From a virus, in IMG/VR virus record IMGVR_UViG_3300020438_000030, positions 1-64,000 of that record: DNA of 64,000 nt. One strand, given 5' to 3'. Below the pieces are notes generated by a model. The model saw only the letters and a list, made by a program, of their open reading frames with translations. It was not told where the DNA came from and made no database searches. The position numbers were made by a program, and so were the translations under genes. This document shows positions 6,650 to 14,474 of this stretch, piece by piece. Each line of letters starts with the position of its first letter. Position 1 is the stretch's first letter.

Positions 6650-6737
6650 GGGAGTGTGGCGGAATTGGTAGACGCATCAGACTTAAAATCTGTGGACTGT
6701 TACAGTCGTGCGAGTTCAAGTCTCGCCACTCCTACCA
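6650..6737 (+). tRNA. tRNA-Leu(UAA)
   Basis: Cloverleaf readable by eye: acceptor GGGAGTG/CACTCCT with the first pair G-U, D-loop with GGTAGACGC, anticodon arm CAGA-CTTAAAA-TCTG with anticodon TAA at 6684-6686, a long variable arm (GGACTGTTACAGTC) as expected for tRNA-Leu, T-loop GTTCAAG, and an encoded CCA end. It decodes UUA, a frequent codon in this AT-rich genome. Confidence 0.95.
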
Positions 6738-6771
6738 AACACTTAGTATTCATTATTAATTCTATTTTTCA

Positions 6772-7443
6772 ATGCAAGATAATGTCTCACTCATCTGGGC
6801 TACACAAAATGCTGAACCACTCATTGTAGAGATGGCTCGCGTTAGTGCTCCAGCTAATGCAAAGAACGTCTCAACTGGTCCCAGGTTGTTAAAGTATCTT
6901 ATTAAACAAAAGCATTGGTCACCATTTCAAATGGCATCAATGTGTGTAGAGATACGTACAACCAGAGGGATTAGTCCTCAAATTTTACGTCATTCATCCT
7001 TTGGTTTCCAAGAATTTTCACAACGCTATGCAAACAGCAACGCTATTGGTAGTCCCCAGCTACCTCATTTACGCGCACAAGATCACAAGAACAGACAAAA
7101 CAGTACAGATGATTTACAACAAAAGTTAGGTAAGCCAAGGCTTTCTGATTTTTACAGACGTATAGGTATCTTGTATGAAGATGCTGAACATCTGTATCAA
7201 GAAATGCTTAGTGCTGGTGTTGCAAAAGAATCAGCACGTTTTGTATTACCTTTGTCTGCGCCCACAAAATTATTTATGTGCGGCACACTCAGATCATGGC
7301 TCCATTACATAGACTTGCGTACTGCTAATGGTACGCAACAAGAACACAAAGAGATAGCTGAGCAATGCAAGGCTATCTTTCAACAACAATTCCCTATTAT
7401 TTCGGAGGCAATGTGGGACGCCACTATCACCAAACACTCATGA
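6772..7443 (+). CDS. thyX: Flavin-dependent thymidylate synthase ThyX
   Basis: ThyX makes dTMP from dUMP using methylenetetrahydrofolate and FAD/NADPH, supplying thymidine for phage DNA. At 223 residues the size is normal. The signature region at 71-86 reads ILRHSSFGFQEFSQRY. The FQEFSQRY part fits cyanobacterial and phage ThyX, but the usual RHR is RHS here (Ser75). The C-terminal region LRTANGTQQEHKEIAEQ matches the second substrate-binding segment, normally R..AQ.E. It lies downstream of tRNA-Leu, and its stop overlaps the next ATG. Confidence 0.9.
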   Translation: MQDNVSLIWATQNAEPLIVEMARVSAPANAKNVSTGPRLLKYLIKQKHWSPFQMASMCVEIRTTRGISPQILRHSSFGFQEFSQRYANSNAIGSPQLPHLRAQDHKNRQNSTDDLQQKLGKPRLSDFYRRIGILYEDAEHLYQEMLSAGVAKESARFVLPLSAPTKLFMCGTLRSWLHYIDLRTANGTQQEHKEIAEQCKAIFQQQFPIISEAMWDATITKHS

Positions 7444-7760
7444 CACTTACGTGTAAATGTTGTGGTACAGACTTTACACGTAAAACAAAGCTTGAAGCTT
7501 ATCGTATTAGACATAAAAAGTCAGGTCCTTATTGCAGTAAAAGCTGTGCTTCTAAAAGCAAACGAGATTATGCACGTGCTTCTGGTTTAGAACATCCAAA
7601 CACTATTCTTACTGAACAAGATGTTAGAACAATACGTATGCAATTCAAACACGGTGTACCAGTAAAGAACATAATGATTCTTACTGGTATGTCTGAGAAT
7701 TGTATTCGTTCAATCTTGTATAGAAAAACATGGAAACATGTGGAGGATTATGTCGCTTGA
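7440..7760 (+). CDS. Zinc-finger plus helix-turn-helix DNA-binding protein, 106 aa
   Basis: The ATG overlaps the thyX stop (ATGA). The N-terminus has a zinc-ribbon-like pattern, CKCC at residues 5-8 and CSKSC at about 32-36. The C-terminus, LTEQDVRTIRMQFKHGVPVK and SENCIRSILYRKTWKHV, is the helix-turn-helix commonly attached to phage HNH endonucleases (NUMOD-like). No HNH catalytic core is present, so this may be a regulator or a remnant of a homing endonuclease. Confidence 0.6.
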   Translation: MTLTCKCCGTDFTRKTKLEAYRIRHKKSGPYCSKSCASKSKRDYARASGLEHPNTILTEQDVRTIRMQFKHGVPVKNIMILTGMSENCIRSILYRKTWKHVEDYVA

Positions 7761-7938
7761 ATTAGAAGATGCTCTCCATCTTATTTATAAAGGTCAAACT
7801 AATGTAGCTGTTATGGCAAAAAAATTAGGCATCTCATTAGAAGAAATGAAACGCCTATTTGGTTTGTATGTAAGCCAACGTCCTATTGATCCGGACATAT
7901 GGCAAGCCGATGTAGAACCAAGCTGGCCTTGGGCTTAA
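7750..7938 (+). CDS. Small HTH-like conserved cyanophage protein, 62 aa
   Basis: The start at ATG 7750 has a rare clear Shine-Dalgarno (GGAGG) 4 bases upstream; the ATG at 7738 is less likely. NVAVMAKKLGISLEEMKRLF looks like a helix-turn-helix. The ending RPIDPDIWQADVEPSWPWA is, from memory, a conserved cyanophage tail sequence. A regulatory role is possible but unproven. Confidence 0.6.
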   Translation: MSLELEDALHLIYKGQTNVAVMAKKLGISLEEMKRLFGLYVSQRPIDPDIWQADVEPSWPWA

Positions 7939-8084
7939 ACGACTTGTCCTTTCATTCGTTCACGATCAAGTTTTGCTTCAAACTCTTCACGTTGTTTCTT
8001 TAACCTTTCATTGGTCATCCAAATGAGCAAAGGGTTAGTACGTTCGTACTTAACACCTCGATAGGTCAGTGTCTTGGTAGACAT
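7935..8084 (-). CDS. DUF4278-family protein, 49 aa
   Basis: It begins MSTKTLTYRGVKYERTNP; LTYRGVKYE is the hallmark of DUF4278, a small family typical of cyanobacteria and their phages, function unknown. The chosen start has GGAGG upstream; the longer frame to 8201 would read through a palindromic region. It is isolated on the minus strand within a plus-strand arm and converges with the 7750 gene (4-base overlap). The upstream region holds CAGGT/ACCTG and CCCCA/TGGGG inverted repeats. Confidence 0.75.
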   Translation of the reverse strand: MSTKTLTYRGVKYERTNPLLIWMTNERLKKQREEFEAKLDRERMKGQVV

Positions 8085-8166
8085 GATGTCCTCCGCTAAA
8101 ACCCAGGTCCCGTTCCCTACCTGGTGAATTGCGCCCCAATGGGGTGAACGTCTTTTTATTATAGTC

Positions 8167-8195
8167 CTGGGCAGCCTTAGTGGTATAAGTCCTAG
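8167..8195 (+). promoter_or_regulatory. Structured leader element, copy 5
   Basis: CTGGG faces CCTAG, giving one G-U pair in the outer helix. GGCA is fixed; the 3' strand is ATAAGT rather than GTAAGT. The inner hairpin is GCC-TTAGT-GGT. It lies 24 bases before the ATG of the GP88-like gene, and the spacer is a run of CTCAA repeats. Confidence 0.6.
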
Positions 8196-8219
8196 ACTCA
8201 ACTCAACTCAACTTAACTC

Positions 8220-8990
8220 ATGCACACACTAAAACTTTCCAAAGGTAATGCCAAACTTGGTAAACGCCTTATCTTTTCATTACCAGCAGGATATACATGC
8301 CCTAATGCTGGTCATTGCAAAACATTTGCAGACAGAGTTACTGGTACAATTTCAGATTTACCTATGGCAGCTAATGCTTCTGGTCCTGAATACAGATGCT
8401 TTGCTGCTATGTCAGAAGCACGTAGTAAAAACTGTCGTGATGCACGTTGGTATAACTGGGATATCCTTAAAGAATTATTGTATAGTCCAGACGTAAGAAA
8501 TCCTCAAGGTGCAATAGAAGATACAATTGCTTATGCAATATGGCAGCATAATAACAAGAAGTTTATATACGATTTGTTTCGCATCCATGAGTCAGGTGAT
8601 TTTTGGTCTGAGATTTATTTCAAAGCATGGCTTGAAGTTGCAAGACAACATCCAAAAATTAAATTCTATGCTTACACTAAACAACTTCAGTACTGGCTCA
8701 ACAATCAAGATGCTATTCCTTCTAACTTCTTTCTCACTGCTTCAGTTGGCGGTAATCTCGACCCTCTCTTAAATAAATACAGACATGTATTTAAACGTAT
8801 TGCTTATGTAGTCTATACAGAACAAGAAGCTATTGACATGGGATTAGAAATAGACCATGATGACAGTCATTGTTTTGGTGACAAACCTTTTGCTTTATTA
8901 GTTCATAGTGTTCAACGTAAAGGTTCTGATGCATCTAAAGCATTAAGTGCACGTAAACGTCAGGGTTCTTGGACAGGATATAGCAAATAA
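8220..8990 (+). CDS. GP88-family phage protein, 256 aa
   Basis: From memory this matches the Pfam family Gene product 88 of phages: TCPNAGHCKTFA near residue 25, a central FRIHESGDFWSEIYFKAW and FYAYTKQ. Function is not established; the CP.AG.C cluster and conserved Cys/His residues could bind metal or an iron-sulfur cluster. It sits between thyX and the DNA polymerase, so a role in nucleotide or DNA metabolism is plausible. The leader is four CTCAA-type repeats after a structured element. Confidence 0.75.
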   Translation: MHTLKLSKGNAKLGKRLIFSLPAGYTCPNAGHCKTFADRVTGTISDLPMAANASGPEYRCFAAMSEARSKNCRDARWYNWDILKELLYSPDVRNPQGAIEDTIAYAIWQHNNKKFIYDLFRIHESGDFWSEIYFKAWLEVARQHPKIKFYAYTKQLQYWLNNQDAIPSNFFLTASVGGNLDPLLNKYRHVFKRIAYVVYTEQEAIDMGLEIDHDDSHCFGDKPFALLVHSVQRKGSDASKALSARKRQGSWTGYSK

Positions 8991-9044
8991 CAAGTTGCAT
9001 AATTGTGCAGAACAGATATTATTTATGTGTTCTGCATTTATTTT

Positions 9045-9278
9045 ATGGCTTATTTAATTACAACTTATTTAGAAGACATACCTCATGCCATTATTCCTAA
9101 TCCTTCTGCTAAACGTTTTGAATTAATTCCTATTGTAAAAGACTCTCAAGTTTCAAAAGCATTTTGTTCTCCTAACAAAACAGGTGCTATGAGTATACTT
9201 AACTGGATCAATGACAATGACACAGAACTTGCTTCAAAAAACCTTTCTGTTCAACCTGAAGCCAAGTTCTTCTGCTGA
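9045..9278 (+). CDS. Hypothetical protein, 77 aa
   Basis: The ATG at 9045 is chosen over the TTG at 9003. The product begins MAYLITTYLEDIPHAIIPNP and has a mixed, soluble composition. Its last 68 bases overlap the DNA polymerase start at 9211 in another frame. Function is unknown, perhaps related to the polymerase it precedes. Confidence 0.5.
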   Translation: MAYLITTYLEDIPHAIIPNPSAKRFELIPIVKDSQVSKAFCSPNKTGAMSILNWINDNDTELASKNLSVQPEAKFFC

Positions 9279-11079
9279 AAAATGGTACGTATTTGATATA
9301 GAAACTAACGGACTTTATGATGATGTTAATGAAATCTTCTGCATCGTTATCTACGATGTCACGCGACAACAAACTATTACTTACGGGCCTGACTCTATTG
9401 ACAGTGCTATTGATGCTCTCAATGGTGCTGATGTACTTATCGGTCATAACATAATTTTCTATGATATTCCTGTCCTACAAAAATTAAAACCATCTTTTGT
9501 TTTAAACAAACAACATGTCATTGATACACTCATCTGCACACGACTCATCTGGCCGAAAGAAAAGTTATTCGAATCGGATACAGCTTCATACACACGTGTG
9601 CCAGGTGGACTCAAAGGGTCAGCTTCACTCAAAGCTTGGGGTCATAGGTTATCCGACTACAAAATTGAGTTTAAAGATTTCTCGTCTTTTTCTCAAGACA
9701 TGTTGTCCTACTGTATACAAGACGTCAATGTCACAACCAAGCTTTTCGAACATATCCAAAAGCAAACCATTGCAGAAAGCTCGCTTCAACTGGAACATAT
9801 TTTTGCATCCTGTATTGAGAGACAGATTAGATCAGGTTTTCCTTTTGATATTGATGCAGCTCTTAATTTTGTGGATGAACTTGAATGTAAAAAACAAATA
9901 TTAGAAAAAGAATTAATTAATTTGTTTCCTCCTATTGAACATGAAGAATGGTTTACTCCTAAAGTAAATAATGTTTCTCGTGGTTATATAAAAGGACAAC
10001 CGTTTTGTAAGAAACGTATTGAAGTTTTTAATCCTGGTTCACGTCAACAAATTGTAGAACGATTAAAACAAAAATATAATTGGATTCCTGAAACTAAAAC
10101 AGAGAAGGGAAATCCAGTTCTTAACGATGATGTTCTAGAAAAACTTCCATACCCTGAAGCTAAACCTTTAGCTGAATACATGTTACTCAAAAAAAGATTA
10201 GGTCAACTCAAAGATGGAAACAATGCATGGATCAAGCTTGTATCTCCTGATGGTTATATTCACGGTGACGTCATTACTAATGGCTGTATTACTGGCCGTT
10301 GTAGCCACCGTAATCCAAACACAGCCCAAATTCCAGCAGCTTATAGTCCATATGGAAAAGAATGCCGTTCTTTATTTCATGCTCCTAATGATTGGATCCT
10401 TATTGGTTCTGATGCTAAAGCCTTGGAACTTCGTTGTCTTGCAGGGTACTTAGCTTTTTGGGATGAAGGAGAATATGGGCAAATGGTTACTGATGATTCA
10501 GTTGATATTCATACATACAATCAAGAAAAGTTTGGTGTTGAAACAAGAGACATAAGTAAACGACTTCTCTATGCAGTTCTTTATGGTGCTGGTTTTCTTA
10601 AAGCAGGTAGCATTGTAGATCCTAATGAAAAGAATCCTGATGTACTTAAAAGATTAGGTAAGACTGCTATCAATTCTTTTATGACGGGAGTTCCAGCTCT
10701 TCAACAACTTAAAAATAAACTAGCAGAAAACTTAATTGCGCGTGGTTATTTACTTGGTTTAGATAGAAGACCTTTGTATTGTCGTTCTGATTTTAAAGCT
10801 TTAAATGTATTACTGCAATCTTGTGGTGCAATTTTAATGAAGCAAGTTGTAGTTAACATCCATAAGAATTTAACAAAAGCTTGTTTTGTTTATGGTCAAG
10901 ACTGGCAGCAACATGGAATGATCCATGATGAAATCCAACTCAGCTGCAGACCAGGACTTGAAAAAGAAATCATTCGTCTTGTTCTATCAGCTTTCCCTAT
11001 GGCTGGTGAAACATTTGATTTTCAATGTAAGATTGAAGGCGATGCCAAGACTGGATATACTTGGTACGATACACACTGA
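9211..11079 (+). CDS. polA: Family A DNA polymerase (T7-like replicative type)
   Basis: 622 residues. N-terminal 3'-5' exonuclease: DIE at 29-31 (exo I), HN..FYD around 79-85 (exo II) and Y167..D171 (exo III). Polymerase: motif A SDAKALELR with D401, motif B R446..K450...Y454...YG, motif C HDE at 572-574. There is no 5' nuclease domain, as in T7 polymerase. Tyr454 aligns with T7 Tyr526 (E. coli Phe762), a residue associated with virulent phages. The start (ATG 9211 or 9217) overlaps the upstream gene. The SSB gene follows. Confidence 0.95.
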   Translation: MTMTQNLLQKTFLFNLKPSSSAEKWYVFDIETNGLYDDVNEIFCIVIYDVTRQQTITYGPDSIDSAIDALNGADVLIGHNIIFYDIPVLQKLKPSFVLNKQHVIDTLICTRLIWPKEKLFESDTASYTRVPGGLKGSASLKAWGHRLSDYKIEFKDFSSFSQDMLSYCIQDVNVTTKLFEHIQKQTIAESSLQLEHIFASCIERQIRSGFPFDIDAALNFVDELECKKQILEKELINLFPPIEHEEWFTPKVNNVSRGYIKGQPFCKKRIEVFNPGSRQQIVERLKQKYNWIPETKTEKGNPVLNDDVLEKLPYPEAKPLAEYMLLKKRLGQLKDGNNAWIKLVSPDGYIHGDVITNGCITGRCSHRNPNTAQIPAAYSPYGKECRSLFHAPNDWILIGSDAKALELRCLAGYLAFWDEGEYGQMVTDDSVDIHTYNQEKFGVETRDISKRLLYAVLYGAGFLKAGSIVDPNEKNPDVLKRLGKTAINSFMTGVPALQQLKNKLAENLIARGYLLGLDRRPLYCRSDFKALNVLLQSCGAILMKQVVVNIHKNLTKACFVYGQDWQQHGMIHDEIQLSCRPGLEKEIIRLVLSAFPMAGETFDFQCKIEGDAKTGYTWYDTH

Positions 11080-11082
11080 TTA

Positions 11083-11110
11083 CTGGGCATTCTTAGTATG
11101 TAAGTCCCAG
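11083..11110 (+). promoter_or_regulatory. Structured leader element, copy 6
   Basis: CTGGG pairs with CCCAG; GGCA and GTAAGT are kept; the inner hairpin is CAT-TCTTAGT-ATG. It begins 3 bases after the DNA polymerase stop and ends 23 bases before the ssb ATG. Confidence 0.6.
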
Positions 11111-11133
11111 ATTTCTGATCCAACTTTAAACTC

Positions 11134-11979
11134 ATGAATCAAGTATTCGTTTGTGCTCAAGCTACAGAAGATCCAAAAGAAATTTATTTGGATTCTTCCA
11201 GGACTGCACTTAAAGTAAAAGTACAACTGCCTCCTATTAGTGCTAACAAAGCACCCACAGAGTTGTACTATCATATCTTTCAAGATCAAGCACGCTGGCG
11301 TTCATTAATCAAAGCAGGTACTTGTCTGTTTATTTATGGTGCAAAGTTACACCATGACTTGGAAGCACGTGAACATTCTATTCATGGTGGTAATCCAGCT
11401 ATTGTTGATGATTCCTTTCCTATTTACAACTCAGTTATTTTGACAGGTCGTGTTGCAAAAGATCCTGATCAAACTAATCCAATGACATTTAAAACTACTG
11501 ACAGTGGTTTGATGATTGCCAATATGAGTATGACAGTGAGTAAAGGGAAAGCATCTGCTGATCTTTTTAACTTTACTTCTATGAATAAAATGAATGACGC
11601 ATTTAGACCTGCTGAACTTTTAGTTAATCTTTGCAAAAAAGGAACTGGCATTACTATTCAAGGCCAGTTAATTACTGACAGTTGGTTTGATCACAAATCA
11701 AAACAACAACGATATAACACTAAGATTCAAATGAAACAGATGACATTAGCTCCTAAAACAGAGTTAACATCTAATTCAATTAAGCCAACCACAACAATAG
11801 CTACTGACATTGAACCTAAACCACTCTGGGGTGGACGTACTGCTGAATCAGAGCCAGTAGAAACTTCTGTTTCTGAACCTGTAAAACCAATGGCTGTTGC
11901 TGAACCTTGGGGTGAATCTACTAATGGTTTACCTTCATTACCTGTTAATGATTCAACCAGTTCAAAGGAACCCTTTTGA
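11134..11979 (+). CDS. ssb: Single-stranded DNA-binding protein with two OB folds
   Basis: 281 residues. The second half holds a typical SSB OB fold: YNSVILTGRVAKDPDQ at about 96, then IANMSMTVSKGK, LFNFTS, and TGITIQGQLITDSWFDH. The first about 95 residues look like a second, more diverged OB-like domain. A disordered Pro/Ser/Thr/Glu-rich tail follows and ends KEPF, recalling the acidic-Pro-Phe tip that recruits replication partners. It lies just after the DNA polymerase, so it probably coats DNA in the phage replisome. Confidence 0.8.
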   Translation: MNQVFVCAQATEDPKEIYLDSSRTALKVKVQLPPISANKAPTELYYHIFQDQARWRSLIKAGTCLFIYGAKLHHDLEAREHSIHGGNPAIVDDSFPIYNSVILTGRVAKDPDQTNPMTFKTTDSGLMIANMSMTVSKGKASADLFNFTSMNKMNDAFRPAELLVNLCKKGTGITIQGQLITDSWFDHKSKQQRYNTKIQMKQMTLAPKTELTSNSIKPTTTIATDIEPKPLWGGRTAESEPVETSVSEPVKPMAVAEPWGESTNGLPSLPVNDSTSSKEPF

Positions 11980-11995
11980 GCTAAGCTACCACCAT

Positions 11996-12025
11996 CTAGG
12001 CAGTCGTTAACGACGTAAGACCTAG
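11996..12025 (+). promoter_or_regulatory. Structured leader element, copy 7
   Basis: CTAGG pairs with CCTAG. The inner hairpin GTCG-TTAA-CGAC is perfect and is closed by a C-G pair with a bulged A. GGCA and GTAAG are fixed; the next base is A (GTAAGA). It ends 26 bases before the ATG at 12052. Confidence 0.65.
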
Positions 12026-12051
12026 ATATTCACACTAGTCCGACGGACTTT

Positions 12052-13170
12052 ATGACACCGATCAAAACAGCAACCAAGTCTACAGCGCTCAGTTTATTTC
12101 CAGAAACATCATCCATTGTTGTTCAAAAAGCTCCAGAACAACGTTCACTTGATTCCTTTTTACATCTCACACAACCTGAGTTTATAGGAGCTGCTCCATC
12201 CCCTGGACAAATTATTGCTCTTAACAAACCAAATGATCGTGCTCATTCACGTGATACTGGTGGCTTGTTTATTAAACAAGAAGATCTAATTAAATGTGCT
12301 TGGAAAGCATCTGCTTCTGATCTTGAACCTGCCTCATTTATCCAACCTTACAAACAAAAGTTTGGTGGTAATGATGAACCAAATGCAGGTATTCTTTTTA
12401 CTAAACCACGGTTCCAGATTGTTTTTGAAACTGCTGGTTTACTTGAGAAGAATGTTGTAGATGAAAAGACAGGATCTAATAAGTCAGTAATCATTGGCTC
12501 GTTTAATCCTGCAGATAACTTATCTGATTCAGGTAAAATTAATATGCTGTGGGATATGTATAACGAAAATAAAAAAGACCATACAATTCGTACTTGGTAC
12601 TATGTTTATTTCATGAGTGGTTATGGCCAACGGTGTCATGAACTTCCTTTGATTCTTAGTATTAAAGGTGCTGTTGGTGCTTCTTTTAGAGATCAACTGA
12701 AAGCATTTAGAGATGATGTAGGTTCTGCTTTAGCAGCTGCTACTAAAACTCCTAAGCGTCCTGCTAACTATGATGCTTATGCGCAGTACATTTTCCAACC
12801 CCATCTTGAATTAAAAGATGTAGGTCAAGGAAACAATCAATCAACAGCGGTAACAGCTTTTGATTATGAACATCCTCTTTATGATCAAGGTCAAGAAGCT
12901 GCTTTAGTTTCTTTGGATTCTCATATTATTCCTGACAATCTAAAGACAATTACGTCTGAAGAACGTCAAGATGAATATGCTATTGGCATGATGAGCCGTT
13001 ACACAGATGGTAATGGTTTCATCAACATTGCAGATGGTGTACAAATTACACCTATGGGAATCATGCCACCTATGCTTAAGGAGTCTTCTAGCAATTTGTT
13101 AGAAAGTTCTATGCCTAACAAGATGCTTGCATCTGCTCGTGATTCATTCGGAGCTGACTCTAAGTTCTGA
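12052..13170 (+). CDS. DUF5895-like hypothetical protein, 372 aa
   Basis: Large soluble protein. Segments such as GGLFIKQEDLIKCAW and AGILFTKPRFQIVFE recall, tentatively, the cyanobacterial/cyanophage DUF5895 family, whose role is unknown. It is downstream of DNA polymerase and SSB, preceded by its own structured leader element, so a role in replication or recombination is inferred from context only. No catalytic motif was recognised. Confidence 0.6.
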   Translation: MTPIKTATKSTALSLFPETSSIVVQKAPEQRSLDSFLHLTQPEFIGAAPSPGQIIALNKPNDRAHSRDTGGLFIKQEDLIKCAWKASASDLEPASFIQPYKQKFGGNDEPNAGILFTKPRFQIVFETAGLLEKNVVDEKTGSNKSVIIGSFNPADNLSDSGKINMLWDMYNENKKDHTIRTWYYVYFMSGYGQRCHELPLILSIKGAVGASFRDQLKAFRDDVGSALAAATKTPKRPANYDAYAQYIFQPHLELKDVGQGNNQSTAVTAFDYEHPLYDQGQEAALVSLDSHIIPDNLKTITSEERQDEYAIGMMSRYTDGNGFINIADGVQITPMGIMPPMLKESSSNLLESSMPNKMLASARDSFGADSKF

Positions 13171-13359
13171 TTCCATACGGTCTAGTGAATCTCTTACTAG
13201 ACCTTTAATCACGCATTGACGGGTCGCAGCTAGCTTGACAAGCATAGTTGCGATCTGTTTTAATTCATATACTGAGTTACAGTCTTCGATGGCACGTTCC
13301 ATCTTGACCTTCCAGAATTCTTCTTCTGGGCTTGATTCAAAACTCAGCATTTCATTCAA
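13144..13359 (-). CDS. Hypothetical helical protein, 71 aa (minus strand)
   Basis: Acidic N-terminus (MLSFESSPEEEFWKVKMERA) followed by helices. It lies between two plus-strand genes, converging with the 12052 gene (27-base overlap) and ending its 5' side 20 bases before the 13380 start. Composition is protein-like rather than a shadow. An isolated antisense gene; function unknown. Confidence 0.5.
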   Translation of the reverse strand: MNEMLSFESSPEEEFWKVKMERAIEDCNSVYELKQIATMLVKLAATRQCVIKGLVRDSLDRMESELRVSSE

Positions 13360-13379
13360 TTTTATTCTTTATTCTAACC

Positions 13380-14312
13380 ATGACTACAACAATTGAACAG
13401 TTAAATTCAGGTCAACGCATTATATATTCTCGTTCAAATATACGCAGAACATTTGCAGACTTTGATGATACAGATATATCAGGGATGTATTTAAATCCTG
13501 ATGATCTTGTAGTTGTTTATAACGATGGAACAGAGAAAGAATTTAATACACGTCCTATTAAAGAAACCTTCAAAGACTTTCGTTCTCGTTGTCCTGACTT
13601 CTTTGCTTACCTTGGTCCTGATTTAAAAGGTCCTAGTTTCTGGCGTAACAATTGTTATGTCTTATATAAAGGTTGGAACTATCAATTTCAAGGTTCATAT
13701 CGTTTGCCTCAAGCAATTATGCAACAGAAATGGGGAGACAAACTTCAACTAATAGAAAATGAAGAGGGCATGAAAGCTTTCTTAAATAATCCTGACTACG
13801 GTTTTGGTTATTTAATTGCACCTGATGGTGTGCTTTTACCTGCTCCTCCTTTGTCTATTGATGATTCAGATGAGATTGCGCAAGAACCTGACTTATCTCC
13901 TTACTGTTCTTGTGGTTCTTTTCTCCAGCAAAAAGAAGTATTGAATGAAATACAAGAAGAAATACCAGGTTATGAACTTACCTGTAAACATCTCACATGG
14001 ATCAATCGTTATCGAGAGTTTCTTTCTAAACGATCAGCTTTAATAGAATCTAAGCCAGGAATGATTGAGAAAGCTACAGCTTGGTCTTATGCTCCACCAC
14101 CATCTGGAGAACAACTTGGTCAACTACAAATTTTGTATACAACATCAGGTAAGATGGCTCCCATTAACAAATGGCGTATCTATAAAAAGGATGTGCGTTA
14201 CACCCAACATGATGCTTGGGATTTGTTTGATGCCATGTTAGAAAATGAGTTTGTTCCTTTTCCTGCTCCAGCTTTAACTCAACTCAAACCTTTCTTTAGC
14301 AAGAAAAACTAG
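13380..14312 (+). CDS. Hypothetical protein with SWIM-like zinc motif, 310 aa
   Basis: The ATG 13380 start follows TTCTTTATTCTAACC; the longer frame from 13332 overlaps the minus-strand gene. C176, C178, C202 and H204 form CxC-x23-CxH, the pattern of SWIM zinc fingers, which bind DNA or proteins. The N-terminal half (VVVYNDGTEKEF, FFAYLGPDLKG) may be a separate alpha/beta domain. The stop codon is part of the next structured leader element. Confidence 0.6.
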   Translation: MTTTIEQLNSGQRIIYSRSNIRRTFADFDDTDISGMYLNPDDLVVVYNDGTEKEFNTRPIKETFKDFRSRCPDFFAYLGPDLKGPSFWRNNCYVLYKGWNYQFQGSYRLPQAIMQQKWGDKLQLIENEEGMKAFLNNPDYGFGYLIAPDGVLLPAPPLSIDDSDEIAQEPDLSPYCSCGSFLQQKEVLNEIQEEIPGYELTCKHLTWINRYREFLSKRSALIESKPGMIEKATAWSYAPPPSGEQLGQLQILYTTSGKMAPINKWRIYKKDVRYTQHDAWDLFDAMLENEFVPFPAPALTQLKPFFSKKN

Positions 14313-14333
14313 GCAGCTTTGCGTAAGTCCTAG
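14309..14333 (+). promoter_or_regulatory. Structured leader element, copy 8 (minimal)
   Basis: CTAGG pairs with CCTAG; the inner hairpin is just GC-TTT-GC. This shortest copy shows which parts are fixed: GGCA and GTAAGT. It overlaps the preceding stop codon and ends 27 bases before ATG 14361. Confidence 0.6.
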
Positions 14334-14360
14334 CGTTCACTTTTATCTCTATCTTATTCA

Positions 14361-14474
14361 ATGTTTGGTTTCATTTTTGGTTTTGCTTCAGATTTAATCC
14401 GTGAAGTTGCTTATGCAGCTATGGGTGCAGTCTGTGCTTTTGCTATCAACTACGCTACTTCTTTCTTCTCATGA
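14361..14474 (+). CDS. Small membrane protein, 37 aa
   Basis: It begins MFGFIFGFASDLIREVAYAA and continues with a hydrophobic stretch (MGAVCAFAINYATSFFS), so it is almost wholly hydrophobic and amphipathic. The leader is CTCTATCTTATTCA. The stop overlaps the next ATG (ATGA), giving tight coupling to the Gp157-like gene. Function is unknown. Confidence 0.55.
   Translation: MFGFIFGFASDLIREVAYAAMGAVCAFAINYATSFFS

Noticed and set aside
6650-6737. tRNA-Leu as a phage attachment site
   Set aside because: No matching repeat of the tRNA 3' end was noticed elsewhere, and the integrase-like gene is far away and appears defective.
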